Below the pieces are notes generated by a model. That model made no database searches and was not told where the DNA came from. It saw only the letters and a list, made by a program, of their open reading frames with translations. A program made the translations under genes and the position numbers. Below are positions 8,500 to 17,804 of a DNA stretch of 64,000 nucleotides, piece after piece. The stretch's first letter is position 1; every line of letters begins with the position of its first letter. Origin of the DNA: an uncultured Clostridia bacterium (GTDB lineage: Bacteria; Bacillota; Clostridia; Christensenellales; Borkfalkiaceae); the NCBI GenBank assembly GCA_934796775.1, contig CAKVPH010000008.1, forward strand, positions 29,002-93,001. The letters run 5' to 3'.

Positions 8500-9258
8500 A
8501 TGACTGATTTAATTTTTTTTGGCGGACAAAGTAACATGCAGGGGCAAACGGAAAGTCTTTTAAAAAAAGATCCTGTTAAAAACGCGCTCGAATATCGGCT
8601 TTTAACCGACGAGCTTATCCCTTTGCAAAACCCCGTCGGCGAAGATATAGACGAGCTTTTGCTTTCTTCCGCTTACGGACACGGTTCCTTAATTCCCGAT
8701 TTTACCGAGGCGTATATCAAAAAGGCGGAAAGAAGCGTTGTGTGCGCGCATGTTGCAAAAGGCGCAACTATTCTTGCGGACTGGCAAAAAAACGGTGAAT
8801 CGGGCAAAGCGCGCTACCAAAAACTTGTTGAAAAGTGCAAAGGCGCAAAAAACAAGGTAAAGGACGCAGGTAAAACGCTGTTTATCTGGTTGCAGGGCGA
8901 AAGCGACGCTTTGGCGCACACTTCCAAAAACGACTACGAAAAAATGCTTAAAGCCTTTAAAAACGACTTGCAAAACGACCTTAATATAGATGCGTTTATG
9001 ATAATAGAAGTAGGCTATTTTGCAAGCAACTTCGGCGGCAGGGAATACGACGAGCAGATTATGGCTGCGCAGGAAGAATTGTGCTCAGACGGCGCAAGCG
9101 GCGGTTTTTATATGCTTACCGATATAACGAAGAAACTGTCGCTCGATCAAAAATATATAAATCCTATCGCGGTGGGGCATTTTAATAACGTGGCAATGCA
9201 GATTATAGGAAGTACGGCGGGCGAAAAAGCTGCCGAAATCGCGCTTAACCTTAAATAA
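8500..9258 (+). CDS. SASA-domain carbohydrate esterase (sialate O-acetylesterase-like)
   Basis: A 252-residue protein without a signal peptide, so probably cytosolic. It begins almost directly with the block I motif GGQSNMQG (nucleophile Ser11), contains WLQGESDA near residue 130 (the block with the conserved Gly-Glu-Ser-Asp) and ends with a 'VGHFN' His region near residue 227. These are the signatures of the SASA family (SGNH-like fold), which removes O-acetyl groups from sialic acid or xylan. It is first in a run of co-directional glycan genes with a promoter of its own. The natural substrate cannot be told from the sequence; de-acetylation of an imported oligosaccharide would suit its location. 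Confidence 0.85.
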   Translation: MTDLIFFGGQSNMQGQTESLLKKDPVKNALEYRLLTDELIPLQNPVGEDIDELLLSSAYGHGSLIPDFTEAYIKKAERSVVCAHVAKGATILADWQKNGESGKARYQKLVEKCKGAKNKVKDAGKTLFIWLQGESDALAHTSKNDYEKMLKAFKNDLQNDLNIDAFMIIEVGYFASNFGGREYDEQIMAAQEELCSDGASGGFYMLTDITKKLSLDQKYINPIAVGHFNNVAMQIIGSTAGEKAAEIALNLK

Positions 9259-9307
9259 GTAAAAAAATTAAGCAACTAAAAAATACAACATAAAGGAAAG
9301 AGAGAAA

Positions 9308-10747
9308 ATGAGTAAAACATTATTAAAAACAATGGCACTCGCTCTGTCGGTTGCATGCGTTATGTTCTCGGCTTGCACGACAAGTGGCAATAACTCTTCT
9401 TCGTCGTCATCAAGCGGCAAAACTACGCCCGTAATCGAAAAAGAAACCATTCCCGATTACTATCAGAATAAAGGCGAAAACAATTTTATAGTGGGAATGT
9501 GGAGCGGCATAGCCGAAAATAAGACTTACGTTGACGAGTTTTACAGAGTAACCGGCACAGCCGCCTGGACTGACGCCGAGTTCGATAATCAGTACAAACT
9601 CATAAAAGAAGCAGGTTTTACGTTAGCCGCCACACCCATAGGTTTGTTTTCGAACGACCATATAATAAGGCTTTTAGAATCCGCCGAAAAATACGGTCTT
9701 AAACAGCTCGTATGGGATAGTGCGCTCAACAATATTTTAATGGATTCTTCTTTAAGCGAAGAAAATGCAGTTGTAAAAGCAAGGCGTGCGGTGGTTGATT
9801 ATATCGATTACGATAGTTTTTACGGCAATATGATAACCGACGAGCCGAATTCCAAGGAATTCGACGCGCTCGCCCGTGCCGCAAAAATATATAAAAAAGC
9901 CTTCCCCGATAAGATGTTTTATTTAAATCTTTATCCTGTTCTGGCAACTCCTTTGCAGACGGGTGAAGACGATTATACCGAATATTTAAGAAAGTACGAA
10001 AGTTTAGGGCTTGATTACGTATGTTACGATAATTATCCCTTAAAGCGCGGCACAGGCGGAACTACAGTGCTTAAAGATAATTTTGTGTATAACATGCAGC
10101 TTGCAAACGCCATGCAGACCAAACCCAAGGTATGGAGCTTTTTACAGTCCATGGGCTTTGGAGGAATGAAAGAACCAGACTGCGTTGAAGATTTCCGTAT
10201 TCAGCTCAACATTGCGCTTGCAAACGGGCAGAGTGCGATTCAGTGGTTCTGTTATTTCTCGCCCGGATACGGCGGATCCGAAAACTTTACTCCCGCAATA
10301 ATAATGATGGACGGCACTCCTACCGAAAAATACGATTATGTTAAAACAGTAAATAACGAAATAGCTGCCTGGGGCGATATTTATTCGCGCTTTGCATTTA
10401 AAAAATCCATGAACGTAGTAGGAAGCGAAAACCAAAAAGGCGAAAACGCCGCATTCAACTATATTAAAACCGATAATTCGCACGACCGCATAAAAAGTCT
10501 TTCCGTAAGCAAAGATACTATAATAGGCGTGTTTAAAGACGACGAAAACCGCGACGGTTTTATGGTTACGAATTACGACATACCCTCTTCAAAGCAGGTA
10601 AGCAAAGTTGAAATTTGTTTTCACGGTTGCACTAAGGCGATAGTTATAAAAAACGGCGTAAAGAGCCTTATAGACGTATCGGACGGCAAAGTCAGCTTAG
10701 ATTTAAAAGCGAGCGAAGGCGCGTTCGTAATACCTTTGAATATCTGA
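9308..10747 (+). CDS. Lipoprotein, putative TIM-barrel glycoside hydrolase
   Basis: A 479-residue lipoprotein: the signal peptide ends in FSAC (Cys23), followed by a long Ser-rich linker (about residues 27-37). The catalytic-looking region has 'NMITDEPNSKEF' near residue 180, 'YLNLYP' near 203 and 'YVCYDNYP' near 240, and a WSFLQS/IQWFCYFSPGYG C-terminal half, consistent with a beta/alpha barrel whose Glu in DEP could be an acid/base. The same DEP, YDNYP and FIQSxxFG landmarks occur in the cytosolic protein at 16655-17728, so the two are paralogues. The Shine-Dalgarno is AAAGGAAAGAGAG. It probably acts at the cell surface on the glycan that the adjacent importer takes up. No CAZy family is assigned. 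Confidence 0.72.
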   Translation: MSKTLLKTMALALSVACVMFSACTTSGNNSSSSSSSGKTTPVIEKETIPDYYQNKGENNFIVGMWSGIAENKTYVDEFYRVTGTAAWTDAEFDNQYKLIKEAGFTLAATPIGLFSNDHIIRLLESAEKYGLKQLVWDSALNNILMDSSLSEENAVVKARRAVVDYIDYDSFYGNMITDEPNSKEFDALARAAKIYKKAFPDKMFYLNLYPVLATPLQTGEDDYTEYLRKYESLGLDYVCYDNYPLKRGTGGTTVLKDNFVYNMQLANAMQTKPKVWSFLQSMGFGGMKEPDCVEDFRIQLNIALANGQSAIQWFCYFSPGYGGSENFTPAIIMMDGTPTEKYDYVKTVNNEIAAWGDIYSRFAFKKSMNVVGSENQKGENAAFNYIKTDNSHDRIKSLSVSKDTIIGVFKDDENRDGFMVTNYDIPSSKQVSKVEICFHGCTKAIVIKNGVKSLIDVSDGKVSLDLKASEGAFVIPLNI

Positions 10748-10805
10748 AAAAATAACGGCAAGCTGAAAAGCGTAAGCCGTAACTTAAATATCAGGAGGAA
10801 ATAAA

Positions 10806-12251
10806 ATGAAGAAAATTTTGGCGTTTTTATTGTGCATAATCGCTGTTTTATCGGTTGTGGCATGTAAAAAACCGCAGGTTGAAGACAGCGACGGCATAAC
10901 CGTAGTAAACAACGGCGACCGTATTTATGCTACGGACGCAGATCAAAAATCGCTTTCGGTTATCAAAATCGGATTTACCGAAGCAGGCTTTGGCAGAGAA
11001 TGGCTTGTTGAAATAGCAAAAAGCTTTATTAAAGCAAACGATTCTTACGAAATTCGTCTTGAAGGCGATCCGAGCTTAGCCGACTCTATGTCCACAAAAC
11101 TCGACTCGGGCGAAAACTTAAGCGATATATTTTTCCCGCTCAACTCCGCGTGGGAAGTGTATGCGTCTAAAGGACAATTAGAGCCGCTCGACGACGTTTA
11201 TGCCTCTAAGCCCGACGGCGAAAGCGGCGAAACGGTAGAGCAAAAGACAGACGAAAATTATAAAACATACGCTAAATACACAACCAAATACGGCACGCAT
11301 TACTACATGCTTCCGTGGAACGACACCGTTACCGGCATTGTATATAACGTAAAGATGTTTAATGAGTACGGTTGGAAAATTCCCGAAACTACCGACGAAC
11401 TCGAAGAATTATGTAAAAAAATCATAGCGGATACCAAAGATAAGGTTAAACCCTTTGCATATCCCGGCAAGATAGGCGGATATTTTGATTATATAGGATC
11501 TACCTGGTGGATGCAGATAAGCGGAATAGACGGAGTAAAGAGCTTTTTCGACTTTGATTCGGCAGAAGTTTATAATCCCGCAACTCAGCCCGCGCTCGGC
11601 AAAAAGCAGGCTTTGGAAGAATTCTTGCGTTTTTACTCGCCCGATAAAGGTTACTGTATTTCCGGTAGTATGAGTAAAGACCATACCACTTCGCAAATGG
11701 ACTTTATCAACGGCAAAGCCGCAATGATACTGAACGGTAACTGGATGGAATGCGAAATGAAGACTAACATGGACGAAGATTTTACCATGGGTATGATGAG
11801 CGTTCCTTACGTTAAAAACGCTAAAAAGGACGCAGACGGAAATTACGTTAAAGTTAATTATACCGCTCCTCCCGATTACATAATAATTCCCAAGGAAGCG
11901 GCAAATATCAGCGGAGCAAAGAAGTTCTTAACGTTTATGACAAGCGACGAAATGTTAAAACTCTATACAAAAATAACCGGTAGCCCGCGTCCGTTCTATT
12001 ACGATCTTGCTTCTATCGACGGACTTTCAAAGTTCAATCAGGACGTACTTAAATTAAGAGCGGAATCGAATACCATGTTCGACTTTTCGCGCAAAGGCGT
12101 TTATATGTACGGATATGCACCCAAATACATAGGCGGTCAGCCGTATTCCGCGCTTATAAGGGGAGAGATGACTCCGCAGAGATTTTGCAATCTCGAATAC
12201 GTAGAAGCGGACGATAACTGGGACGAATGGCTTTCCAAATCCAACTTGTGA
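10806..12251 (+). CDS. Sugar ABC transporter substrate-binding lipoprotein
   Basis: This 481-residue protein has a lipoprotein signal ending in SVVAC (Cys20) and the layout of family 1 extracellular solute-binding proteins: 'IKIGFTEAGFGREW' start strand, 'FFPLNSAWEVYASKGQLEPLD' hinge region, 'YYMLPWNDTVTGIVYNVKMFNEYGW' crossing strand, and 'FINGKAAMILNGNWM' before the C-lobe. The Shine-Dalgarno is CAGGAGGA. Two MalF/MalG-type permeases lie downstream, so it delivers an oligosaccharide to them. The permeases and this protein are in one operon with the putative glycosidases, pointing to uptake of a glycan breakdown product. Confidence 0.92.
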   Translation: MKKILAFLLCIIAVLSVVACKKPQVEDSDGITVVNNGDRIYATDADQKSLSVIKIGFTEAGFGREWLVEIAKSFIKANDSYEIRLEGDPSLADSMSTKLDSGENLSDIFFPLNSAWEVYASKGQLEPLDDVYASKPDGESGETVEQKTDENYKTYAKYTTKYGTHYYMLPWNDTVTGIVYNVKMFNEYGWKIPETTDELEELCKKIIADTKDKVKPFAYPGKIGGYFDYIGSTWWMQISGIDGVKSFFDFDSAEVYNPATQPALGKKQALEEFLRFYSPDKGYCISGSMSKDHTTSQMDFINGKAAMILNGNWMECEMKTNMDEDFTMGMMSVPYVKNAKKDADGNYVKVNYTAPPDYIIIPKEAANISGAKKFLTFMTSDEMLKLYTKITGSPRPFYYDLASIDGLSKFNQDVLKLRAESNTMFDFSRKGVYMYGYAPKYIGGQPYSALIRGEMTPQRFCNLEYVEADDNWDEWLSKSNL

Positions 12252-12264
12252 GGAATAGTTTTTA

Positions 12265-13203
12265 ATGGAATCGCAAGATCTTAAACGAAAACGCAAAACT
12301 AAAATTAAACGCGCGCTGTTTATAGCGTCGTTTATAGGAATTCCTATTTTGCATTTTCTCGTATTTAATCTGTACGTCAATATAGATACGGTTGTACTGT
12401 CGTTTCAAAAATTCAGCAACCAGAAAGGCGCGTATATACTCGTAGGGTTTTTAAACTACAAAGAATTTTTCGAGTCGTTTTCGGCTCCGGGCAGCGTTTT
12501 AGGAAAAGCAATAGTCAATTCGATTTTGTTTTTTGTGGTAAACGACTTTGTAATTTTACCGCTCGCGTTTATTTCGGCGTACTTTATGTATAAAAAAATA
12601 TTGCTGGCAAATATGTTCCGCGTGCTGTTCTTCTTGCCGTCTATTATATCGGTAGTCGTTTTAACAATGCTCTTCTCGTTTATGTTCGACAGCTCTATCG
12701 GAATAGTCGATTCTTTTTTCGAGCTTATCGGCAGGGAAGATTTAATTCCCGCGCTCGGCTGGTTCGGCGATTCAAAAACGGCAATGCCGGTAGTGCTTTT
12801 GTACTGCATCTGGGCGGGCATCGGCTCTAACGTAGTGCTTATATCTGGCGCAATGAGCCGTATTCCGCAAGAAATGATAGAAGCGGGAAAACTCGACGGA
12901 CTCACGTTTTTTAAAGAAATGGTAAAAATAACGCTTCCGCTTACAGGTTCGCTTTTGGCAACGCTTATGATGATGGGCGTTCCCGTAATCTTTACTTTGT
13001 TTTTACAACCCATGCTTTTAACAAACGGCGGGCCTGACGGCGCAACTTACACAATAGGCTTGTACATAGTCAGTCAGATAAGAACCAACAGCAACTTAAC
13101 CATAGGCGCAACCGTTGGCGTTATATGCGCGGCAATCGGCACGCCCATAGTAATACTGCTCAGAAAATTAGTGGAGAACACGTTCCCCGCTTATGAATAT
13201 TAG
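12265..13203 (+). CDS. Sugar ABC transporter permease, MalF type
   Basis: A 312-residue protein with about six transmembrane segments (near residues 17-37, 85-110, 118-140, 170-192, 230-250 and 275-297). The EAA loop that contacts the ATPase is present as 'EAGKLDGLTFFKEMVKITLPL' around residues 208-228. The start follows GAGGAA and lies 13 bp after the binding-protein gene. It pairs with the second permease at 15789. No MsmX-like ATPase gene is in the locus, so a shared ATPase encoded elsewhere is needed, as is common in Firmicutes. Confidence 0.92.
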   Translation: MESQDLKRKRKTKIKRALFIASFIGIPILHFLVFNLYVNIDTVVLSFQKFSNQKGAYILVGFLNYKEFFESFSAPGSVLGKAIVNSILFFVVNDFVILPLAFISAYFMYKKILLANMFRVLFFLPSIISVVVLTMLFSFMFDSSIGIVDSFFELIGREDLIPALGWFGDSKTAMPVVLLYCIWAGIGSNVVLISGAMSRIPQEMIEAGKLDGLTFFKEMVKITLPLTGSLLATLMMMGVPVIFTLFLQPMLLTNGGPDGATYTIGLYIVSQIRTNSNLTIGATVGVICAAIGTPIVILLRKLVENTFPAYEY

Positions 13204-13214
13204 GAGGAAAATTT

Positions 13215-15701
13215 ATGAAAAAATTTCTTAAGCTCATCACATGTCTTGTCGCGGCGGTAATAGTAATTTCCGCATTACACGTCGGGACTAACGCCACCGT
13301 GCAAGCTGCTACAAAACGCACTTCTGTAGTTGCAAGCTTGCTTACGAACAAAGGAAAAGTCAACTCTGCCGACTGGTCGGTCGAAGGCGACAAAAACAAT
13401 CTTTCAATTTCAAACAACGGTAAAGTATTTAAAATAAGCGGCGCACCGTGGCCGGGTTATCGTATTTTTCCGTATGATTCAATTCCCGGCGGCAACGGCT
13501 ACTATGTGGAACTTGACGTACTAAAAACTAACGAAAGCAATGCAAAAATCAATCTTTCGGGCTGGGTTACCAACTGGGGTAACGGCGCGGCAAGTAACAT
13601 TTATGTATCTTCTATAGGAATAGATCCGGGTTTAGGCACAAACTACGGCGCAAACGGAAACAAAGACGCCGTCTGGAACGGCGTAAACGCAGTTTTGAAA
13701 GGCGGATTCAGATATCGTTTCTGGTTCAGAGTAAACCCTGACGACGCAACCCGCGGCGATCTTATTGTTTATCAAAAAGATCTTTCGGTTGAAAACTCTG
13801 AATTTGTAGAAGGCTGTGTTTTATATAAACTCTGCACTATAGACGACAGCGCGCATTACGCACATCTCTATTTTGAAGGCGATCTCGTTGTAGATAACTT
13901 CGCGTTCAAAAAAGAGGACGGCACCGTAATTTTCGAAAACGATTTTTCAGACGTTTCTATTATTGATATGAACGGAATTCCGCAGAGCGGAAAAATGTAC
14001 AAAAGCGGCGGCGAAGTAGTAAACGATTCTTATCTTGCTTTAAACGGAGAAGAAAGACTTATTTCTGCTTTAAAAGTTGAAAAGGGCGAAGGTTTAAGCA
14101 AGGTTTTCGAACTTAAAACTTCGGTTAAAGTATCTTCTACTGCAGGCAAAGCAGGTATTATGCTCGGTATGAAAGACGAAACCGCCGGGTTCGGTTCGGA
14201 TAAAGCCTATACGCTCGCTTTTGAAAACGTATCCGACGGCACTGCAACCACTACCGAAATGAAGCTTATAAGCGGAGAAAAAGTTCAGTCTTATAACTTA
14301 GGTATTTGTTTAAACGACGATTTCCACGAACTTAAAGCTTCGGGCGACAGCACGGGCAAACTCGAAGTAACCGTTTCAGGCGCAAAAAACGAAAGTTACG
14401 TATTTGAAAACGTTGACTTCTTAGGTTATATAGGTTTAGCAACCGATAAAACCGCGGGTGCGGAAATTGCATTCACTCCCGAATTTACCGTTGACAGCTA
14501 CACCGGAGAAGTCGGAACGGGCGCGGATATAGCAAACAACTTCAATACCGGCTATATCAATCCTTCCGTTTACGAAAACGACACTCACCCCGCTGTAACG
14601 CTTGGCGAAAACGGCAAGGGTATAGTTGCAAAAGACGGAATTTTGAAATTCGACGGAACTTCCGACGGCACTCACTTTGCCATTAACGGAATTTATGCTG
14701 ACTTTATTATGCAGTTCGACTGGATCAACTATGCTTGGAGTGACAGACCTACTGCCGAAGACGGAACCGTTTTCAGAAAAGCTAAACCTGCCGACGGCAA
14801 AGCTACCGAACTTTATTCGCCTTTAGGTATAGCTTTCGGTAAAAAGACCACTACAGGCGGCTGGGCAGATACCAAACTTTTAAGAATTTTCGATTCGTTG
14901 AACCTTGTTCAGTTCTTAAATAATGACGAAGGCGGCCTTGCTTATAACGAATGTATGGGAACAGGATTTGCTACTCCCGAACAGGTTGCGGATATCAAAG
15001 ACGGAAAGATCAATCTTTACGAAGAAACCGTAAATCTTAAAATAGTTGCTTTAAACGGCAACCTGAAAGTTTACGGCGTAATTATTAAAGACGGCGTAGC
15101 CGACGGCGAACATAAGCTCATAGCCGAATTCCCGTATGAAAACTGCACCGGTTATATCTCGATTTCTACCGGTGAAGCGGCATATTTCGGAATAGATAAC
15201 TTAAGAATTACCAAGATTGACGGTTGGACGGACGAACAACTTGCCGCATACGACAACTTTGCTCAGATTGCGGACGAAAAAGCCCCCGAAACCTTAACGG
15301 TTCCCGTTTTAAGCGTAAACGAAAAGACCGTTTCGTGGGAAGCAGTAGCAAACGCTACGGGTTATATAGTAACCGTAAACGGCGTTGCAGGCGAGAAAAT
15401 TACCGATACGAGTTTTGTACTTGACAAAACCGAAGTCGGCGACTACGTTATAACCGTAAAAGCTATAGGCGACGGAGAAAAGTATCTCGACAGTGCAGAC
15501 AGCGAGTCCGTAACGATAACAATAGCTGCGCCTGCTCCCGATTCGTCATCAGGCGGAACTTCGGCAAGTTCGTCATCAGGCGAAGGAAGCGAACAGACCG
15601 AAGACTGCAGCAGCTGCGGCGGTTCTATGGCAGGCTCTGCGCTTTTATGCTTAGGCTTAGGCGTTGCCGCTTACGCGATTATAAAAAAGAAAAACAGATA
15701 A
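13215..15701 (+). CDS. Large surface protein with Cys-Gly C-terminal anchor
   Basis: An 828-residue protein with a Sec signal peptide (residues 1-31, ending near VQAA). Two or three beta-rich, lectin-like segments follow (one about residues 40-240; a second from about 270 with 'FELKTSVKVSSTAGKAGIMLGMK'; a third from about 450 with 'FIMQFDWINYAW'), then a fibronectin type III-like domain at about 690-775 ('SWEAVANATGYIVTVNG...'). The tail is a Ser/Gly linker, a CSSCGGS motif, a hydrophobic segment and the basic end KKKNR: a C-terminal sorting or anchoring signal but not LPxTG. It sits between the two permease genes, 11 bp after the first, so it probably binds the glycan at the surface. I know of no named homologue. 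Confidence 0.7.
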   Translation: MKKFLKLITCLVAAVIVISALHVGTNATVQAATKRTSVVASLLTNKGKVNSADWSVEGDKNNLSISNNGKVFKISGAPWPGYRIFPYDSIPGGNGYYVELDVLKTNESNAKINLSGWVTNWGNGAASNIYVSSIGIDPGLGTNYGANGNKDAVWNGVNAVLKGGFRYRFWFRVNPDDATRGDLIVYQKDLSVENSEFVEGCVLYKLCTIDDSAHYAHLYFEGDLVVDNFAFKKEDGTVIFENDFSDVSIIDMNGIPQSGKMYKSGGEVVNDSYLALNGEERLISALKVEKGEGLSKVFELKTSVKVSSTAGKAGIMLGMKDETAGFGSDKAYTLAFENVSDGTATTTEMKLISGEKVQSYNLGICLNDDFHELKASGDSTGKLEVTVSGAKNESYVFENVDFLGYIGLATDKTAGAEIAFTPEFTVDSYTGEVGTGADIANNFNTGYINPSVYENDTHPAVTLGENGKGIVAKDGILKFDGTSDGTHFAINGIYADFIMQFDWINYAWSDRPTAEDGTVFRKAKPADGKATELYSPLGIAFGKKTTTGGWADTKLLRIFDSLNLVQFLNNDEGGLAYNECMGTGFATPEQVADIKDGKINLYEETVNLKIVALNGNLKVYGVIIKDGVADGEHKLIAEFPYENCTGYISISTGEAAYFGIDNLRITKIDGWTDEQLAAYDNFAQIADEKAPETLTVPVLSVNEKTVSWEAVANATGYIVTVNGVAGEKITDTSFVLDKTEVGDYVITVKAIGDGEKYLDSADSESVTITIAAPAPDSSSGGTSASSSSGEGSEQTEDCSSCGGSMAGSALLCLGLGVAAYAIIKKKNR

Positions 15702-15727
15702 TTTAAAATTTTAAGGCACAACACGTT

Positions 15728-15756
15728 TTGCGAAGCGGAAAAAAACCGCTTCGCAA
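15728..15756 (+). other. Perfect 11-bp hairpin inside the sugar operon
   Basis: TTGCGAAGCGG (15728-15738) pairs perfectly with CCGCTTCGCAA (15746-15756) across seven A. No T-run follows, so it is more likely a site that protects or cuts mRNA than a terminator. It separates the binding protein, first permease and surface protein from the second permease. Confidence 0.75.
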
Positions 15757-15788
15757 GGCAAAAATTATAAAAGGTTAAGGCATTATAA

Positions 15789-16655
15789 ATGGCTGCAAAA
15801 TATAAAATCAAACAATACAGCACAGGCGAAAAAGTTATTATGGGAGTTGCTTTCGCGCTCTTTTTGTTGTATTCGATAACGCTTATATTTCCGTTTGTGT
15901 GGTGTTTTTATAATTCATTCAAAACCAACCGCGAGTTTTTCAGCGACGTATGGAGTTTACCGCAGGAATGGTTGTTTTCCAACTGGGGCGACGCGTTCAA
16001 TCTGTCGGTTAGCGGCGTGGATATAGGCGGAATGTTTTTAAACAGTATAATCATGACGGTAGTAAATACTTTAATAAGCATTTTTATGTCCGCCATGACG
16101 GCTTACATAATCGCAAAATATCCGTTTAAAGGAAGTGCCGCGTTTTACGTTACCGCGCTTGTCCTTATGATGATTCCGTCTGTCGGGTCAATGGCTGCGA
16201 CTTATAAAATGTATAACGAACTCGGTCTTTACGATACGTATATCGGTATATTCATAGGAGCGTTCGGCGGATTCGGTTCAAGCTTTATATTGCTTTACGG
16301 ATTTTTTAAAAACCTTGAATGGAGTTTTGCCGAAGCCGCTTTTATAGACGGAGCAAACGATTACATAGTCTTTTTTAAGATTATGCTTCCCATGGCTCTT
16401 CCGGGGCTTATTTCGGTCGGTATTTTGTCCGCAATAGGCGTTTGGAACGATTATTTTACCATTTATATGTATGCGCCGTCAAAGGTAACAATCGCGGTAG
16501 GACTGCAAGGTCTTATAAGCAGAATGCAGTTTAAAGCCAACTATCCGCTCTTATTTGCGGTCATGATAATGTCAATTATTCCCGTAATAGCCGTATTTTC
16601 GGCGTTCCAGAAAACAATTATGAAGAATACCACGCTCGGAGGAGTGAAAGGCTGA
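15789..16655 (+). CDS. Sugar ABC transporter permease, MalG type
   Basis: A 288-residue permease with six transmembrane segments and the EAA loop 'EAAFIDGANDYIVFFKIMLP' near residues 181-200, with the MalG-like ending 'FQKTIMKNTTLGGVKG'. It is the partner of the MalF-type permease at 12265, although 2.6 kb separates them. Its stop overlaps the following start by one base (TGATG), so it is translationally coupled to the cytosolic glycosidase-like gene. Confidence 0.92.
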   Translation: MAAKYKIKQYSTGEKVIMGVAFALFLLYSITLIFPFVWCFYNSFKTNREFFSDVWSLPQEWLFSNWGDAFNLSVSGVDIGGMFLNSIIMTVVNTLISIFMSAMTAYIIAKYPFKGSAAFYVTALVLMMIPSVGSMAATYKMYNELGLYDTYIGIFIGAFGGFGSSFILLYGFFKNLEWSFAEAAFIDGANDYIVFFKIMLPMALPGLISVGILSAIGVWNDYFTIYMYAPSKVTIAVGLQGLISRMQFKANYPLLFAVMIMSIIPVIAVFSAFQKTIMKNTTLGGVKG

Positions 16656-17728
16656 TGAACGATTTCAATAAATTTATTTTTGAAAAAACGGGTAAATTTC
16701 CTATAGGCGCATGGGTTCCGTATTATCGCGATGCTTTAACGCAAGAACGTTTAAGAGTAATTGCCGAAAGCGGAATAAACTTTTTACCCACTATCACTTG
16801 CGGAAAAGCCGAGCGCGATATGCTTTCAGAAGCAGGACTAAAAATTTTAGTCAACGACGACAGGGTAACTTATTGTAACGTTACGGGTATAGGTAAGGTG
16901 GAAGAATGGCTTTCCGAATACATGGACGATCCCGATATCATGGGCGTTTTTGTATGGGACGAACCGTCGCCCACAATGATGCGTCTTTGCGGGGCAATAA
17001 ACCAGACCATTCAACAGGCTTGCAAAAACACCTTCGGGTTTATAAATCTGCACCCCGAATATTCCGATAAAAAGCTTCAGCGCGACGGACTTTCGTATGA
17101 AGAATATCTTGAATTTTTCATAAAAAGCTGTTCGCCTAAAGTTATTTGCTACGATAACTATCCGTTTTATGAAGACGGTTTTCACGATAAATCCTTTTTT
17201 TATAACTTGTCGGCAATAAGAAATCTTGCAAAAAAACATTCTCTGCCGTTCTGGGCGTTTATTCAAAGTTCGTCGTTTGGTAAAAACGTAACGCCGAATA
17301 AAGCCGAAATGCTCTTTCAGATAAACGCAAGCATAGCTTACGGCGCGCAGGGGTATTTGTATTTTACATATGGCGAAGTCGTACACGAAAACGGCTTCGG
17401 AAGCGGTTTGGTAGATAAAAACGGCAATAAAACCGAGTTGTATTCGTCGGCTAAACAAATCAACGAATATATAACTGAAAACAGCAAAATTTTGCTTTCG
17501 CTTGAGCCTTTGGGCGTTCGTTTTTACGGGAAGTATGAGAAATATTCGGATTATAACGCAGATTTTTCAGGAAAAGTAAACGGCAACGTGCTTTTAGGTT
17601 TTTTAAAAGGCGAATCACAAAATTACGTCTATGCCGTAAATACCGATTTTGCAGATCGCGCTTGCGTTTCCTACAACAACGTAGATTATGCGTTGAATGC
17701 GGGCGAGGGCGTACTTATTAAATTATAA
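16655..17728 (+). CDS. Cytosolic putative TIM-barrel glycoside hydrolase
   Basis: A 357-residue protein without a signal peptide. Landmarks in order: 'PIGAWVPYYRD' at the start, 'GVFVWDEPSP' near residue 93 (acid/base candidate Glu), 'INLHPEYSD' near 130, 'VICYDNYPFY' near 167, 'PFWAFIQSSSFG' near 200 and 'GYLYFTYGEV' near 230. The order and spacing match the lipoprotein at 9308-10747, so the two are paralogues that differ in location. It starts within the stop codon of the permease gene, suggesting that it processes the imported sugar. The C-terminal 90 residues look like a small beta-domain. The enzyme family is unassigned. Confidence 0.72.
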   Translation: MNDFNKFIFEKTGKFPIGAWVPYYRDALTQERLRVIAESGINFLPTITCGKAERDMLSEAGLKILVNDDRVTYCNVTGIGKVEEWLSEYMDDPDIMGVFVWDEPSPTMMRLCGAINQTIQQACKNTFGFINLHPEYSDKKLQRDGLSYEEYLEFFIKSCSPKVICYDNYPFYEDGFHDKSFFYNLSAIRNLAKKHSLPFWAFIQSSSFGKNVTPNKAEMLFQINASIAYGAQGYLYFTYGEVVHENGFGSGLVDKNGNKTELYSSAKQINEYITENSKILLSLEPLGVRFYGKYEKYSDYNADFSGKVNGNVLLGFLKGESQNYVYAVNTDFADRACVSYNNVDYALNAGEGVLIKL

Positions 17729-17731
17729 TTT

Positions 17732-17760
17732 AAAAAAAGGCTTGTTTTTGCCTTTTTTTT
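17732..17760 (+). terminator. Rho-independent terminator of the sugar operon
   Basis: AAAAAAAGGC (17732-17741) pairs with GCCTTTTTTT (17750-17759) around TTGTTTTT. The stem is A/T-rich, and the T-run is part of it. Confidence 0.7.
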
Positions 17761-17804
17761 ATGCTAAACTTATTGTAATAAAAAGGTATAGGGCGGAAAA
17801 AACT

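Noticed and set aside
15728..15756. The 11-bp hairpin as a terminator
   Set aside because: No T-run follows, and the second permease needs the same transcript.
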